From: Bacillota bacterium
GTDB lineage: Bacteria; Bacillota; Clostridia; Christensenellales; Pumilibacteraceae
Assembly (NCBI GenBank): GCA_009780325.1
Contig: WRAF01000011.1
Span: 1-56,486, forward strand
DNA length: 56,486 nucleotides
Direction of reading: 5' to 3'
This document shows, in pieces, positions 16,751-25,547 of this stretch. The notes under the pieces were generated by a model. That model did no database searches, had not been told where the DNA came from, and saw nothing but the letters and a program-made list of their open reading frames with translations. The translations under genes were made by a program, and so were the position numbers. Positions within the stretch are counted from its first letter, which is position 1, and each line of letters begins with the position of its first letter.

Positions 16751-16939
16751 AATGAATTTTTAGAACTTATTAAATCTTTAAAAAGTGATGATGCCGGGGT
16801 TATTAATTATGCCGATAAGCTTGATACTATGGTATATTTTGGGCAAGAACAAGCTGATGCACTAGAAAAAAAGTTAGAGTTATCGCTAAAATTGATGAAT
16901 GAAAAACTTTCTAATCTTCCACCTCAAACGGAATCGTAA
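16751..16939 (+). pseudogene. 3' remnant of a disrupted small gene
   Basis: Directly after the element an open frame of about 62 residues runs, with no start codon, from NEFLELIKSLKSDDAG to LPPQTES. It looks like a helical protein end. It overlaps the convergent hutU end by 29 bp. I infer the element split a gene that began near 16541, but the reading frames cannot be joined with certainty. Confidence 0.35.
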
Positions 16940-18860
16940 TACTGCCAAACTCTCCTAGCCCGTTAAACTCATTTGATGTATCCACTGCATTTTCATTGCC
17001 TGCCCAGTTTCTTCTTGCTACGCCGCACATAGTATCATACACCATCGCTGCCCGCAAAATCTCGTCCACCCTGTCGCTCCCGTCTAAAACCATCCCAAAC
17101 CCTCCGTTAATACTCCTGCCAATCCCAGTGCCTCCGCCATTATGCAGCGCCACCAAACTCATACCTCTTGCACAGTTACCCGCAAACACATGTGCCGCCA
17201 TATCAGCCATTATATTTGAACCATCTTTAATATTAGAAGTCTCTCTAAATGGAGAATCCGTCCCGCCTGTATCATGATGATCACGCCCTAGCATAATTAG
17301 TCCAACTTTGCCTTGTCTTACCATATCATTAAATTTTAAAGCAATCTTCATCCTTCCAAATGCATCTTGATACAATATCCTTGCTTTTGATCCTACTACC
17401 AATTTATTTTTCTTAGCATCTTTAATCCAATTATAATTATCTCTGTCTTGAAAGCGGCGGTTAGGGTCAATGCATTCCATAGCTGCTTTATCTGTTGCAT
17501 CTAAATCACTATCTTTTCCGCTTAAAACAACCCATCTAAACGGTCCATAACCATAATCAAAACATACAGGTCCTAAAATGTCTTCTACATAAGACGGAAA
17601 AATAAATCCGTCCAGCTCATCTTTGCCATTCTTAGCAATATCTATTGCCCCAGCATCATACACAGACTTTAAAAAAGAATTTCCATAATCAAAAAAATAT
17701 GTTCCCTTTTTATGCAATGCTTTTATAGCCTCATAATGCTTTAATAAAGTAGCATCCACTCTCTTTTTAAACTCTGCCTTATTGTCCTTAAGCATAGCCG
17801 TGCGCTCTTCAAATGTCATTCCCATAGGGCAATAACCACCCTCATATACAGCATGACACGATGTTTGATCAGACAATAAATCTATACTGATATTATTTTC
17901 AGCAGCATAAATAAGCAGGTCCACAATGTTTCCATGCAACGCAATAGCTGTTGGTTTTTTTTCTTTTATATGCTTTTGCGCCAAATCAAATGCTTGTTTT
18001 GGACTAGCAGTAATTTCTTGCACCCAGCCTTGGCTCTGTCTAGTTTCAATCCTAGACAAATCAACCTCGGCAATTATTGCCACCCCCCCAGCAATGACAG
18101 CCGCTTTTCCTTGCGCACCGCTCATACCGCCAAGACCAGAGGAAACAAACAGCATTCCACTCATATCATCACTATTTTTTGTCATTCTTGCCGCATTTAT
18201 CAGCGTATTATAAGTCCCATGAACAATGCCTTGCGGCCCTATATACATCCAGCCGCCCGCAGTCATTTGCCCATAGTTTGCCACGCCAATAGCACACGCA
18301 CGATTAAAACTTTCCTGATTATCAAACATCCCTACCATCAAACCATTAGTAATAATCACCCTTGGACTAGCCTTATGCGATAAAAATACCCCCAAAGGAT
18401 GCCCTGATAAAATCGCCAAAGTTTGATTGTCTTTTAGCTCCTCTAAATATTTTTTAATCAATACATACTGCATCCAGTTTTGACAAACCTGACCCGTTTC
18501 ACCATATGTAACCAATTCATAAGGATAAAGCGCAATGTCAAAATCAAGATTGTTGTCCATCATCAATTGAAAAGCCTTGCCTTCTAAAGTGTTGCCCTTA
18601 TATTGGTCAATAGGCAGAGCTTTGATATTTCCCTCTGGTCTAAAGCGATAGCCATAAATGCGCCCCATGGTTTCTAATTCTTCTAAAAACTCAAGGGTAA
18701 TTTCTTTATGAAATTTAGTAGGGATATAGCGTAATGCATTTTTTAATGCCAACTTTTTGTCAGACTCTGATAGAGTCAATTCACGTTTAGGTGCACGGCG
18801 TATACCTTTTATAAATGGTTTTTTATTTGGCAATTGAGTGATTTGGATACTGTTGTTCAT
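16911..18860 (-). CDS. hutU: Urocanate hydratase
   Basis: Second enzyme of histidine breakdown; it converts urocanate to imidazolonepropionate with a tightly bound NAD. At 649 residues it is of the longer class. SSGLGGMSGAQGKA is the NAD-binding loop, and SDQTSCHAVYEGGY carries the conserved catalytic-site segment. LGRDHHDTGGTDSP is another conserved stretch. GGA precedes the ATG. It is last in the operon fhs-hutH-small protein-hutU, all on this strand. Confidence 0.96.
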   Translation of the reverse strand: MNNSIQITQLPNKKPFIKGIRRAPKRELTLSESDKKLALKNALRYIPTKFHKEITLEFLEELETMGRIYGYRFRPEGNIKALPIDQYKGNTLEGKAFQLMMDNNLDFDIALYPYELVTYGETGQVCQNWMQYVLIKKYLEELKDNQTLAILSGHPLGVFLSHKASPRVIITNGLMVGMFDNQESFNRACAIGVANYGQMTAGGWMYIGPQGIVHGTYNTLINAARMTKNSDDMSGMLFVSSGLGGMSGAQGKAAVIAGGVAIIAEVDLSRIETRQSQGWVQEITASPKQAFDLAQKHIKEKKPTAIALHGNIVDLLIYAAENNISIDLLSDQTSCHAVYEGGYCPMGMTFEERTAMLKDNKAEFKKRVDATLLKHYEAIKALHKKGTYFFDYGNSFLKSVYDAGAIDIAKNGKDELDGFIFPSYVEDILGPVCFDYGYGPFRWVVLSGKDSDLDATDKAAMECIDPNRRFQDRDNYNWIKDAKKNKLVVGSKARILYQDAFGRMKIALKFNDMVRQGKVGLIMLGRDHHDTGGTDSPFRETSNIKDGSNIMADMAAHVFAGNCARGMSLVALHNGGGTGIGRSINGGFGMVLDGSDRVDEILRAAMVYDTMCGVARRNWAGNENAVDTSNEFNGLGEFGSITIPFEVED

Positions 18861-18901
18861 GTTGTTTAATTTCCTTTTTTTATTAAAGCTAAGATTCTTA
18901 A

Positions 18902-18974
18902 AGGCTAAAACCCTCAGAATGACAAATTTTAATCATTTAACAATTGTTTCACACATATATCTGAGGACTTTAGC
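18902..18974. repeat. Imperfect inverted repeat between hutU and the small gene
   Basis: GGCTAAAACCCTCAGA (18902-18917) is matched inverted by TCTGAGGACTTTAGCC (18959-18974), one mismatch. It lies inside the hut operon. It might attenuate or process the transcript upstream of hutU, or be a small mobile palindrome. Confidence 0.65.
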
Positions 18975-19007
18975 CCATAAAAACCTCAGCAATTAAGATT
19001 TAATTTC

Positions 19008-19499
19008 TTATAGTTTCTTCTCAACCCACAGATCTTCTTTCCCAAATGCTTTCAACACTTCTAATAAAAATCCTCTCTGTTTATCTTTTTTGTTAAACAC
19101 AATAAAATAATCCATATCAGTTATTGTCATATATAAATAAGTCATGCCCAATGGCTTTTTTTCTACCCGAACACCTTCTATATCTTCTGCACTAATAGCA
19201 ATAGTGCCACTAATCATTTTTTCAATGTCTGTCTTTTTTGAAAAAAGCTGAATTATGTTTAGCTTGTTTTCTTTCAAAGAAGCATAAATAGGAACCGCCT
19301 CTGTTGTTGTATAACCACCAAACAAAAACGTAGTCACAACATTTTTAACAACCTCGCCCACAATCTCTTTTTTTGTTGGAGCACTCATAAAAGCCGAGCG
19401 AAACATCACATTTTTCTCATCAACCAACCCAGCCTCAAAAGCTTTATCCAACACCCATTGCTTCACTGATGGTTTCTCTTTTTTTTGCTTATCCTTCAT
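19008..19499 (-). CDS. Small protein of unknown function in the hut operon
   Basis: Unrecognised 163-residue protein with no signal peptide. The charged N-terminus is followed by a largely beta-type central part (about 65-145: NIIQLFSKK, GTIAISAEDIEGVRV, MTYLYMTITDMDYFIVF). That pattern resembles PH-like or GRAM-like domains, but I cannot prove it. It lies between hutH and hutU on the same strand and is probably co-transcribed. A hairpin separates it from hutU. Confidence 0.7.
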   Translation of the reverse strand: MKDKQKKEKPSVKQWVLDKAFEAGLVDEKNVMFRSAFMSAPTKKEIVGEVVKNVVTTFLFGGYTTTEAVPIYASLKENKLNIIQLFSKKTDIEKMISGTIAISAEDIEGVRVEKKPLGMTYLYMTITDMDYFIVFNKKDKQRGFLLEVLKAFGKEDLWVEKKL

Positions 19500-19558
19500 A
19501 GTTTTCTCCTTAATTCAACTTGTTTGTTGTTTTATAAAGTTAAGATTCTTAACTTTAT

Positions 19559-21079
19559 TTAATTAACCTTCCCAGCTGCTCTCAACACTTCCCCGCTTCT
19601 TACTAGCTCCCTGCTTCTTTCCATAAGCGGAGATAAGTACATATCCTCTTCTACAAACTCAACATCTTTTCTAAGCCTATTATAAACCGCTGCACCGCTC
19701 TTTGACAGCTTATCCGCTCCCCTAAACTCAGCCGCCTGTCCTGCACACATCAACTCTATCCCCAGCACCTCTGCTGCATTATTCACAATAACCGCCGCCT
19801 TTCTTGCCGCCGTCATGCCCATAGACACATGGTCCTCTTGATTTGCACTGCTTGTTATACTGTCCACGCTAGCAGGGTGAGACAATACTTTATTCTCACT
19901 CACCAGTGCCGCCGCCGCATATTGCGGAATCATGAACCCGCTGTTTAACCCGCCATTTTTAACCAAAAATGCATTTAAACCATTAGATAATTGAGGATTG
20001 ACCAGCCTCTCTGTCCTTCTCTCTGATACATTAGCAATCTCACTCATGGCAATGCTTAAATAATCCGCAGCAATTGCCAAATATTGTCCATGGAAATTCC
20101 CGCCTGAAATCACATCACCACTCTTAACAAAAATTAAAGGGTTGTCTGTAACTGCATTCATTTCTCTTTCTACAATGCCCTCTATATAATCCAATGCATC
20201 TCTAGATGCCCCATGAATTTGAGGAATACACCGCAAAGTATATGCATCTTGCACTCTGCCGTCATCACTATCGCCAGCCTTTTTAGCTAAGCCGCTTCCA
20301 TTTAATAACTTTCTTAAATTGCCTGCAACAAGTATTTGACCCAATTGCCCTCTGGCTTTATGCAATCTCTCATCAAACGCATCAACTATCCCGCACAAAG
20401 CCTCTATGGTTAAGCATGATACAACATCAGCTGATTTAATCAAAATTTTAGCATCGTACAACGCCAATGCCAAAATACTGCACATAGCCTGTGTGCCGTT
20501 TATTAAAGCAAGTCCTTCTTTAGCACCCAACTCAATGGGTGCTAATCCTTCCTTTTCTAAAGCTATCTTAGACTGCATTCTCTTGCCTTTATAAAAAACT
20601 TCACCTAATCCTAACAGCGGCAAGCACATGTGTGCTAGCGGAATCAAATCACCGCTGGCACCTAATGACCCTTTTTCAGGAATCACAGGAGTTATGCCTC
20701 TATTCAATAGTTCAAGCATCAAATTGACTGTAGCTAAATTTATCCCAGAGTGCCCGATACATAAAGCATTGACACGCAAAATTAGCATGGCTCTTGCCAC
20801 ATCAATGGGCAAAGGATTGCCTATGCCGCAAGCATGTGAGAGTATTAAATTCTTTTGAAGCAATGCAGTATCATCTTTTGAAATAGACACATTTGCAAAT
20901 TTTCCAAACCCTGTGTTTATTCCGTACACCGCCTTATCGCTATTTATAACATTGTCTACAACTTTTCTTGCAGCTTTTATTTTTAAAACAGCATCCTTTT
21001 CTAACTCAAACTTTTCTTTAAAATTTCTAGCCGCCTTTGCTAGTGCAGCAATGTTTAATCCCTGTCCTATAATTAACAT
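19559..21079 (-). CDS. hutH: Histidine ammonia-lyase
   Basis: Removes ammonia from histidine to give urocanate. The self-made MIO cofactor comes from Ala-Ser-Gly in GSLGASGDLIPLAHM (about residue 142). YGINTGFGKFA supplies the catalytic Tyr loop, and QEDHVSMGMTAARK and NFHGQ are also conserved. 506 residues is normal. It follows fhs by 24 bp. Imidazolonepropionase is absent from the window, so the pathway needs genes elsewhere. Confidence 0.97.
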   Translation of the reverse strand: MLIIGQGLNIAALAKAARNFKEKFELEKDAVLKIKAARKVVDNVINSDKAVYGINTGFGKFANVSISKDDTALLQKNLILSHACGIGNPLPIDVARAMLILRVNALCIGHSGINLATVNLMLELLNRGITPVIPEKGSLGASGDLIPLAHMCLPLLGLGEVFYKGKRMQSKIALEKEGLAPIELGAKEGLALINGTQAMCSILALALYDAKILIKSADVVSCLTIEALCGIVDAFDERLHKARGQLGQILVAGNLRKLLNGSGLAKKAGDSDDGRVQDAYTLRCIPQIHGASRDALDYIEGIVEREMNAVTDNPLIFVKSGDVISGGNFHGQYLAIAADYLSIAMSEIANVSERRTERLVNPQLSNGLNAFLVKNGGLNSGFMIPQYAAAALVSENKVLSHPASVDSITSSANQEDHVSMGMTAARKAAVIVNNAAEVLGIELMCAGQAAEFRGADKLSKSGAAVYNRLRKDVEFVEEDMYLSPLMERSRELVRSGEVLRAAGKVN

Positions 21080-21103
21080 TTTATATAGCTCCTCTTATGT
21101 TTA

Positions 21104-22765
21104 TTAAAAAAGTCCTTCTATGCTTCCGTCATCGTTTAGAATCATATTATCAGACGCTGGCACTTTAGGCAGCCCAGGCATAAGCATAATATCCCCTGCC
21201 ACTGCTACTAAAAATCCGCTGCCCGCACGCAATTGCACTCTTCTAACAGTTATGTTAAAACCCTCTGGACGCCCTAAAAGCAATGGATTATCCGAAAAAG
21301 AATATTGAGTTTTTGCCATAATAATAGGCAAATTTCCATACCCTAACTCTGCAATCTTTTTCATATCCTGCACTGCTTCATGCTCAAACACTACTTTTGC
21401 CGCCCCATAATTCTTTTTGCAAATCTTCTCAATTTTTGCTTCAATACTCTCATCTAGATTATATAAAAATTTAACTTTAGGATTCTTATTTTTTTCTGCT
21501 ATAGCCACTACTTCATTAGCTAAATCTACTCCGCCTTCCCCGCCTTTTCCGTGCCCTTCTGCTGCAATTGCCTTTACTCCTAGATTAGCACAAGCTGTTT
21601 TAATAGCATCCATTTCTTCATCAGTATCTGTAGTAAACTTATTAATAGCCACAACCGCATTCAAACCAAAGTTCTTTGTCACATTCTCAATGTGTTTTTC
21701 TAAGTTAGCAATCCCTTTTTTAAGCGCTTCAACATTAGGTTTAGATAAATCTGTTTTTGCCACACCGCCATGCATTTTTAATGCACGCACTGTTGCCACA
21801 ATCACCACACATGATGGAGCCAAATCTGCTATCCTGCACTTTACATCTAAAAATTTCTCTGCTCCTAAATCTGCACCAAAACCAGCTTCTGTCACCACAA
21901 AATCTGCAAAAGTCAATGCCATTTTGGTCGCAATTATACTATTGCAGCCGTGTGCTATGTTTGCAAACGGTCCGCCATGTACAAACGCAGGAGTTCCTTC
22001 TAAAGTTTGCACAAGATTAGGCTTGATTGCCTCTTTTAATAAAATTGCCATGGCATTTTCAGCCTTTAAATCTCTAGCAAAAATAGGTCTGCCTTCATAA
22101 GTGTATGCCACTAAAATATTGCCCAATCTCGTTTTTAAATCTTTCATATCTGATGCTAGACATAAAATAGCCATTACTTCAGATGCCGCTGTAATATAAA
22201 AATTTTCATCCCTTAATCGTCCGTTTGCCTCTTTTCCGTGCCCTACTGTCACCTCTCTTAAAGCCCTGTCATTTAAATCCACACATCTTTTCCACATTAC
22301 TTTTTTAGGATGAATTTTTAATACATTGCCTTGGTGAATGCTGTTATCAATAAGCGCAGACAAAAGATTATTTGCAGTAGTAATCGCATGAATATCACCA
22401 GTAAAATGCAAATTTATCGCCTCCATAGGGATAACTTGGGCATAACCTCCGCCTGCTGCACCGCCTTTGACACCAAAAACTGGACCTAAAGACGGCTCTC
22501 TAATAGCAGCCGCCACCTTCTTGCCAATTTTTGCTAAAGCATCTGTTAATCCAATAGTAACTGTCGTTTTTCCTTCACCCGCAGGAGTAGGATTGATAGC
22601 CGTCACTAAAATCAGCTTGCCTTTTGGTTTTAAATCTTTATAATTTATTTTAGCTTTATAGCCGCCATAAAAGTCCACACAGTCCTCATGAATACCAATA
22701 TTTTCTGCAATTTGTGTGATTTTTTTGGGCTTAACTGATTTTGCAATTTGAATGTCCGTTAACAT
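21104..22765 (-). CDS. fhs: Formate--tetrahydrofolate ligase
   Basis: Links formate and tetrahydrofolate to 10-formyl-THF with ATP; the reverse direction can yield ATP. The 553 residues include the P-loop [14 protein letters not shown] and [21 protein letters not shown]. First gene of the hut operon, with AAGGAG before the ATG. Its place before hutH suggests that the one-carbon unit from histidine, passed to folate as a formimino group, is turned into formate and ATP. fchA at 55.6 kb supplies another step. Confidence 0.96.
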   Translation of the reverse strand: MLTDIQIAKSVKPKKITQIAENIGIHEDCVDFYGGYKAKINYKDLKPKGKLILVTAINPTPAGEGKTTVTIGLTDALAKIGKKVAAAIREPSLGPVFGVKGGAAGGGYAQVIPMEAINLHFTGDIHAITTANNLLSALIDNSIHQGNVLKIHPKKVMWKRCVDLNDRALREVTVGHGKEANGRLRDENFYITAASEVMAILCLASDMKDLKTRLGNILVAYTYEGRPIFARDLKAENAMAILLKEAIKPNLVQTLEGTPAFVHGGPFANIAHGCNSIIATKMALTFADFVVTEAGFGADLGAEKFLDVKCRIADLAPSCVVIVATVRALKMHGGVAKTDLSKPNVEALKKGIANLEKHIENVTKNFGLNAVVAINKFTTDTDEEMDAIKTACANLGVKAIAAEGHGKGGEGGVDLANEVVAIAEKNKNPKVKFLYNLDESIEAKIEKICKKNYGAAKVVFEHEAVQDMKKIAELGYGNLPIIMAKTQYSFSDNPLLLGRPEGFNITVRRVQLRAGSGFLVAVAGDIMLMPGLPKVPASDNMILNDDGSIEGLF

Positions 22766-22828
22766 AATTTTTTAATCTCCTTATTGCTTTTTTTATAAAA
22801 ATGCAATCAAAAACCTTTATACTCAAAC

Positions 22829-22857
22829 AGTGTACAGCAATTAAATTTAGTTGTCAA
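22829..22857 (-). promoter_or_regulatory. Promoter of the fhs-hut operon
   Basis: TTGACA (22857-22852), 17 bp, TACACT (22834-22829). This gives a leader of about 57 nt with a proper ribosome site, unlike the leaderless genes nearby. No clear operator. Confidence 0.7.
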
Positions 22858-22983
22858 ACTATTTTTTGTTTGCTTTTAATTAAAACTATCTAATATAAAA
22901 AGCGCTTGCTCAATATACTCTTTTAAATTACATCATTATATCTAGTCAAACTTTTCATATCAAAACTTTTCATATCAATCCTA

Positions 22984-23012
22984 TTGACAAAATTGAAGTA
23001 ATGTAGTATAAT
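22984..23012 (+). promoter_or_regulatory. Consensus promoter of the secreted-protein gene
   Basis: TTGACA (22984-22989), 17 bp, TATAAT (23007-23012), both perfect. Just upstream, ACTTTTCATATCAA occurs twice in tandem (about 22948-22978), a possible activator site. Confidence 0.88.
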
Positions 23013-23036
23013 TATAACAGCAGGAGGAGCTTATTT

Positions 23037-23876
23037 ATGATAAATAAAGCTTTTAATAAAATATTTGTAATGGGAATGGCGTTGGTGATGCTGTTTTCAG
23101 TTACATTTTTTGGAGCAAGTAATTGCGAGATATATAATCCGCAGGTTACGGAGTTATTGAGGAAGATTGAAGAGTTGGAGGAGCAGGCAAGACAGCAGGC
23201 GGAGAGGATTGCGTTGTATGAGCACAGGGTGAATGCTATTGAGGATTTAAAAGAGTTTGTTAGTGAGAGAGGACAAGAGAATTTCACGCAAGAGAATTGG
23301 ATATTGATTCAGCAATATCTTATAGAAGGAATTGGCAAGATTAATGCAACGATAGATAAGGATGCGGTGGATGCGGCTGTGGATGAGGTGAAATATTTAA
23401 TTAGCGGTGTGACTTTTATTGTTAATTCGCATGGTTTATTTGGTGGTATGAGTTTTTGTGATGGGGTTGATTTTTGTCTATATTATGAATTACCTAAGTC
23501 AACTTATACGGTCATAAAAGATGTATATCAAATAGAAAAAATTATTTATGAATTTAAAAGCTTTTTATGCAATACGTGGGTTTTTGATAATCTATTAAAT
23601 TTTTTAAAAGACAATTATTGTGAAAATTTCTTTGATAACAACTATCTTGTTGTAGTGTCTATATTTGGGGGCATACATGGAATATGTTACAGCCTTACCA
23701 ACATGACTTTAGACGGAAAAATTAATATTAGTCGCTTTCATCATATAAGTGATATGATTTGGCATTCAAACATGTATAACTTCATAATTGAGGTGCCTAG
23801 ATTTTTTAGTTCAGAAACATTTGAAATAAACATATATAATTCATCAAGTTATGATTGTCCTGTCTGTGGACAGTAA
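23037..23876 (+). CDS. Secreted coiled-coil protein, unknown function
   Basis: 279 residues. The N-terminal signal peptide (about 1-28) ends in GASNC, a poor lipobox, so lipidation is uncertain. A Glu/Gln-rich coiled coil follows (about 36-70). The remaining 200 residues are Cys- and aromatic-rich and not recognised; the protein ends CPVCGQ. AGGAGG precedes the ATG. Codon use shifts: the first ~370 bases are visibly G-rich (many GAG, AGG, GCG), the rest AT-rich. This may mean a chimeric origin. Confidence 0.75.
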   Translation: MINKAFNKIFVMGMALVMLFSVTFFGASNCEIYNPQVTELLRKIEELEEQARQQAERIALYEHRVNAIEDLKEFVSERGQENFTQENWILIQQYLIEGIGKINATIDKDAVDAAVDEVKYLISGVTFIVNSHGLFGGMSFCDGVDFCLYYELPKSTYTVIKDVYQIEKIIYEFKSFLCNTWVFDNLLNFLKDNYCENFFDNNYLVVVSIFGGIHGICYSLTNMTLDGKINISRFHHISDMIWHSNMYNFIIEVPRFFSSETFEINIYNSSSYDCPVCGQ

Positions 23877-23966
23877 ATAAGAAACACAAAAGATGTTAAT
23901 ATCCGCTCAACTAATCGTGATGGGAAATATAATACAACTTTTTTCTCACTTGCTTAATACAATCTG

Positions 23967-24001
23967 AAAAAAGGAATATCCATTATTGGTATTCCTTTTT
24001 A
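23967..24001. terminator. Bidirectional terminator
   Basis: AAAAAGGAATA pairs with TATTCCTTTTT across an 11-base loop, between the convergent secreted-protein gene and recR. Confidence 0.88.
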
Positions 24002-24016
24002 TATAGCCAATCATTT

Positions 24017-24601
24017 TTATAAATTTATCCTTTGACTTATTGCTCTTGATAATGTAACCTCATCAGCATACTCAATATCGCTTCCCATAGATATCCCCGT
24101 TGCAAGACGAGTAACTTTTATGTCAAACGGCTTGATTAGCTTTGCTAAGTATAGTGCTGTGGCGTCACCTTCTATGTCAGGATTAAGTGCTACTATTATC
24201 TCTTTTGTACTATCCACAACTCTTCTTAACAATTCTTTAATTCTTATATCCTCTATACCTCTCCCCTCTAAAGGCGATAAACATCCGCCTAATATATGAT
24301 ACACTCCTCTAAACCCCGCTTTCTCTAACACAGCAACATCTTTTGGGTATGCCGCCACACAAATCACTTCATGCCCTCGGCTTTTGCAAATACTGCACTC
24401 ATCATCTTCCGCCAGCGCAAAACATGTTTTGCACAAACGCACCTTGTCTTTGACTTCAATGATTTTTTCACAAAAATCCAATGCAAAATGCTTATCATTT
24501 TCTATTATAAAATAAGCGTATCTTGCCGCTGTCTTTTTTCCCACCCCAGGAAGCAATGAGAATTTATGAATTAATTTTTCTATTGAATCAGGATATCTCA
24601 T
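24017..24601 (-). CDS. recR: Recombination mediator RecR
   Basis: Clamp-like protein that helps load RecA at gaps together with RecO. The N-terminal helix-hairpin-helix LLPGVGKKTAARYAYF is followed by a four-Cys zinc finger (CKTCFALAEDDECSICKS) and a Toprim domain from about residue 78. 194 residues is normal. It follows ybaB and dnaX, the classical order. Confidence 0.97.
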   Translation of the reverse strand: MRYPDSIEKLIHKFSLLPGVGKKTAARYAYFIIENDKHFALDFCEKIIEVKDKVRLCKTCFALAEDDECSICKSRGHEVICVAAYPKDVAVLEKAGFRGVYHILGGCLSPLEGRGIEDIRIKELLRRVVDSTKEIIVALNPDIEGDATALYLAKLIKPFDIKVTRLATGISMGSDIEYADEVTLSRAISQRINL

Positions 24602-24671
24602 ATAAGTATAAAATATAAAGTAAAGAATAAAGTATTATAGAATTAATTTTATTTATCTTTGCACTTTATAC

Positions 24672-24986
24672 TTAAAATAATCCCCCCATACCTTGCGGCA
24701 TAATCTCTTTTTCTAATTCTTCAGCATCCTCAAATGCTGTATTATATGCTGCCACAATTAAATCTTCTAGCATTTCAAGGTCATCAAGATCTACAGCCCC
24801 AGGCTTGATTTTGACTTTTAACAGTCTCTTTTTGCCGTTTAGCACAACACTAACAAGACCGCCTGCCCCTTCTGCTTCAATCTCAGTTTCTTCAAGTTCT
24901 TCTTGTGCTTTTTTCATATCCTCTTGAAGCTTTTGTGCCTGCTTCATCATTGCCTGCATATTCATGTTGCCACCGCCTTTAAACAT
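24672..24986 (-). CDS. ybaB: YbaB/EbfC nucleoid-associated protein
   Basis: Small DNA-binding protein with a helix-strand-helix fold that dimerises through helices. MQAMMKQAQKLQEDM and the Glu-rich helix, then GLVSVVLNGKKRLLKVKIKPGAVD, are characteristic. I start at the ATG at 24986 (MFKGGGNMNMQ, 104 residues) because AAGGAG is upstream; the frame is open further up without family similarity. Confidence 0.95.
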   Translation of the reverse strand: MFKGGGNMNMQAMMKQAQKLQEDMKKAQEELEETEIEAEGAGGLVSVVLNGKKRLLKVKIKPGAVDLDDLEMLEDLIVAAYNTAFEDAEELEKEIMPQGMGGLF

Positions 24987-25126
24987 AATATTATGTTCTC
25001 CTTCCTTACTTTTTTTAAAAATAAGCAAAATTTTTATCCAAAAAGCAATTTTGCTTTTTGTAAACAAGGGTATACTACACTTTATTTTTGAACTTTTACT
25101 TTTTTATCTCAATCTAATTGATATTC

Positions 25127-25531
25127 CTAAAAAGATGACAACTCTAGATATAAAGTTAGGTGTCTAGTAATCCCTTGCCGAGTGACAAAAATACCATGCG
25201 TTATTGAATATCCAAAAGGATATTCAATGTTATAAGGTAATGGACTACCCGTAATTATGATAGAGTCATCATTAATTGCAATAATAGCAATCACTCTAGC
25301 CTCACCAGCCACGCCTATATAAATTGTTGTGCTGTTTAATATAATATCACCTGTCGCAGTGCCCCATACAAAAACCGTTTGTGATAAATTTTCATCATTT
25401 ATCATAACAGATTGAGTAGAAAAATAAAGTGTAGGCACTTCAATACTTTCATCTTGACCGCACCCCGAAAAAAACAACATAGGCACCATAAGTGTAAAAA
25501 CAAAAACTACACTAACTATCAATTTTTTCAT
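25127..25531 (-). CDS. Small lipoprotein of unknown function
   Basis: 134 residues with a clear lipoprotein signal: positive start, hydrophobic stretch, lipobox FSGC at about residue 24. The mature part is beta-rich with no recognised domain. It lies between dnaX (16 bp gap) and ybaB in an otherwise classical replication-repair operon, so it appears to be an insertion into that operon. Confidence 0.8.
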   Translation of the reverse strand: MKKLIVSVVFVFTLMVPMLFFSGCGQDESIEVPTLYFSTQSVMINDENLSQTVFVWGTATGDIILNSTTIYIGVAGEARVIAIIAINDDSIIITGSPLPYNIEYPFGYSITHGIFVTRQGITRHLTLYLELSSF

Positions 25532-25547
25532 GCAATACTCCTTTGTC

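Noticed and set aside
17926-18383. Long plus-strand frames antisense to hutU
   Set aside because: Antisense shadows of a strongly conserved gene. The same applies to frames opposite fhs, dnaX, tsaD and fchA.
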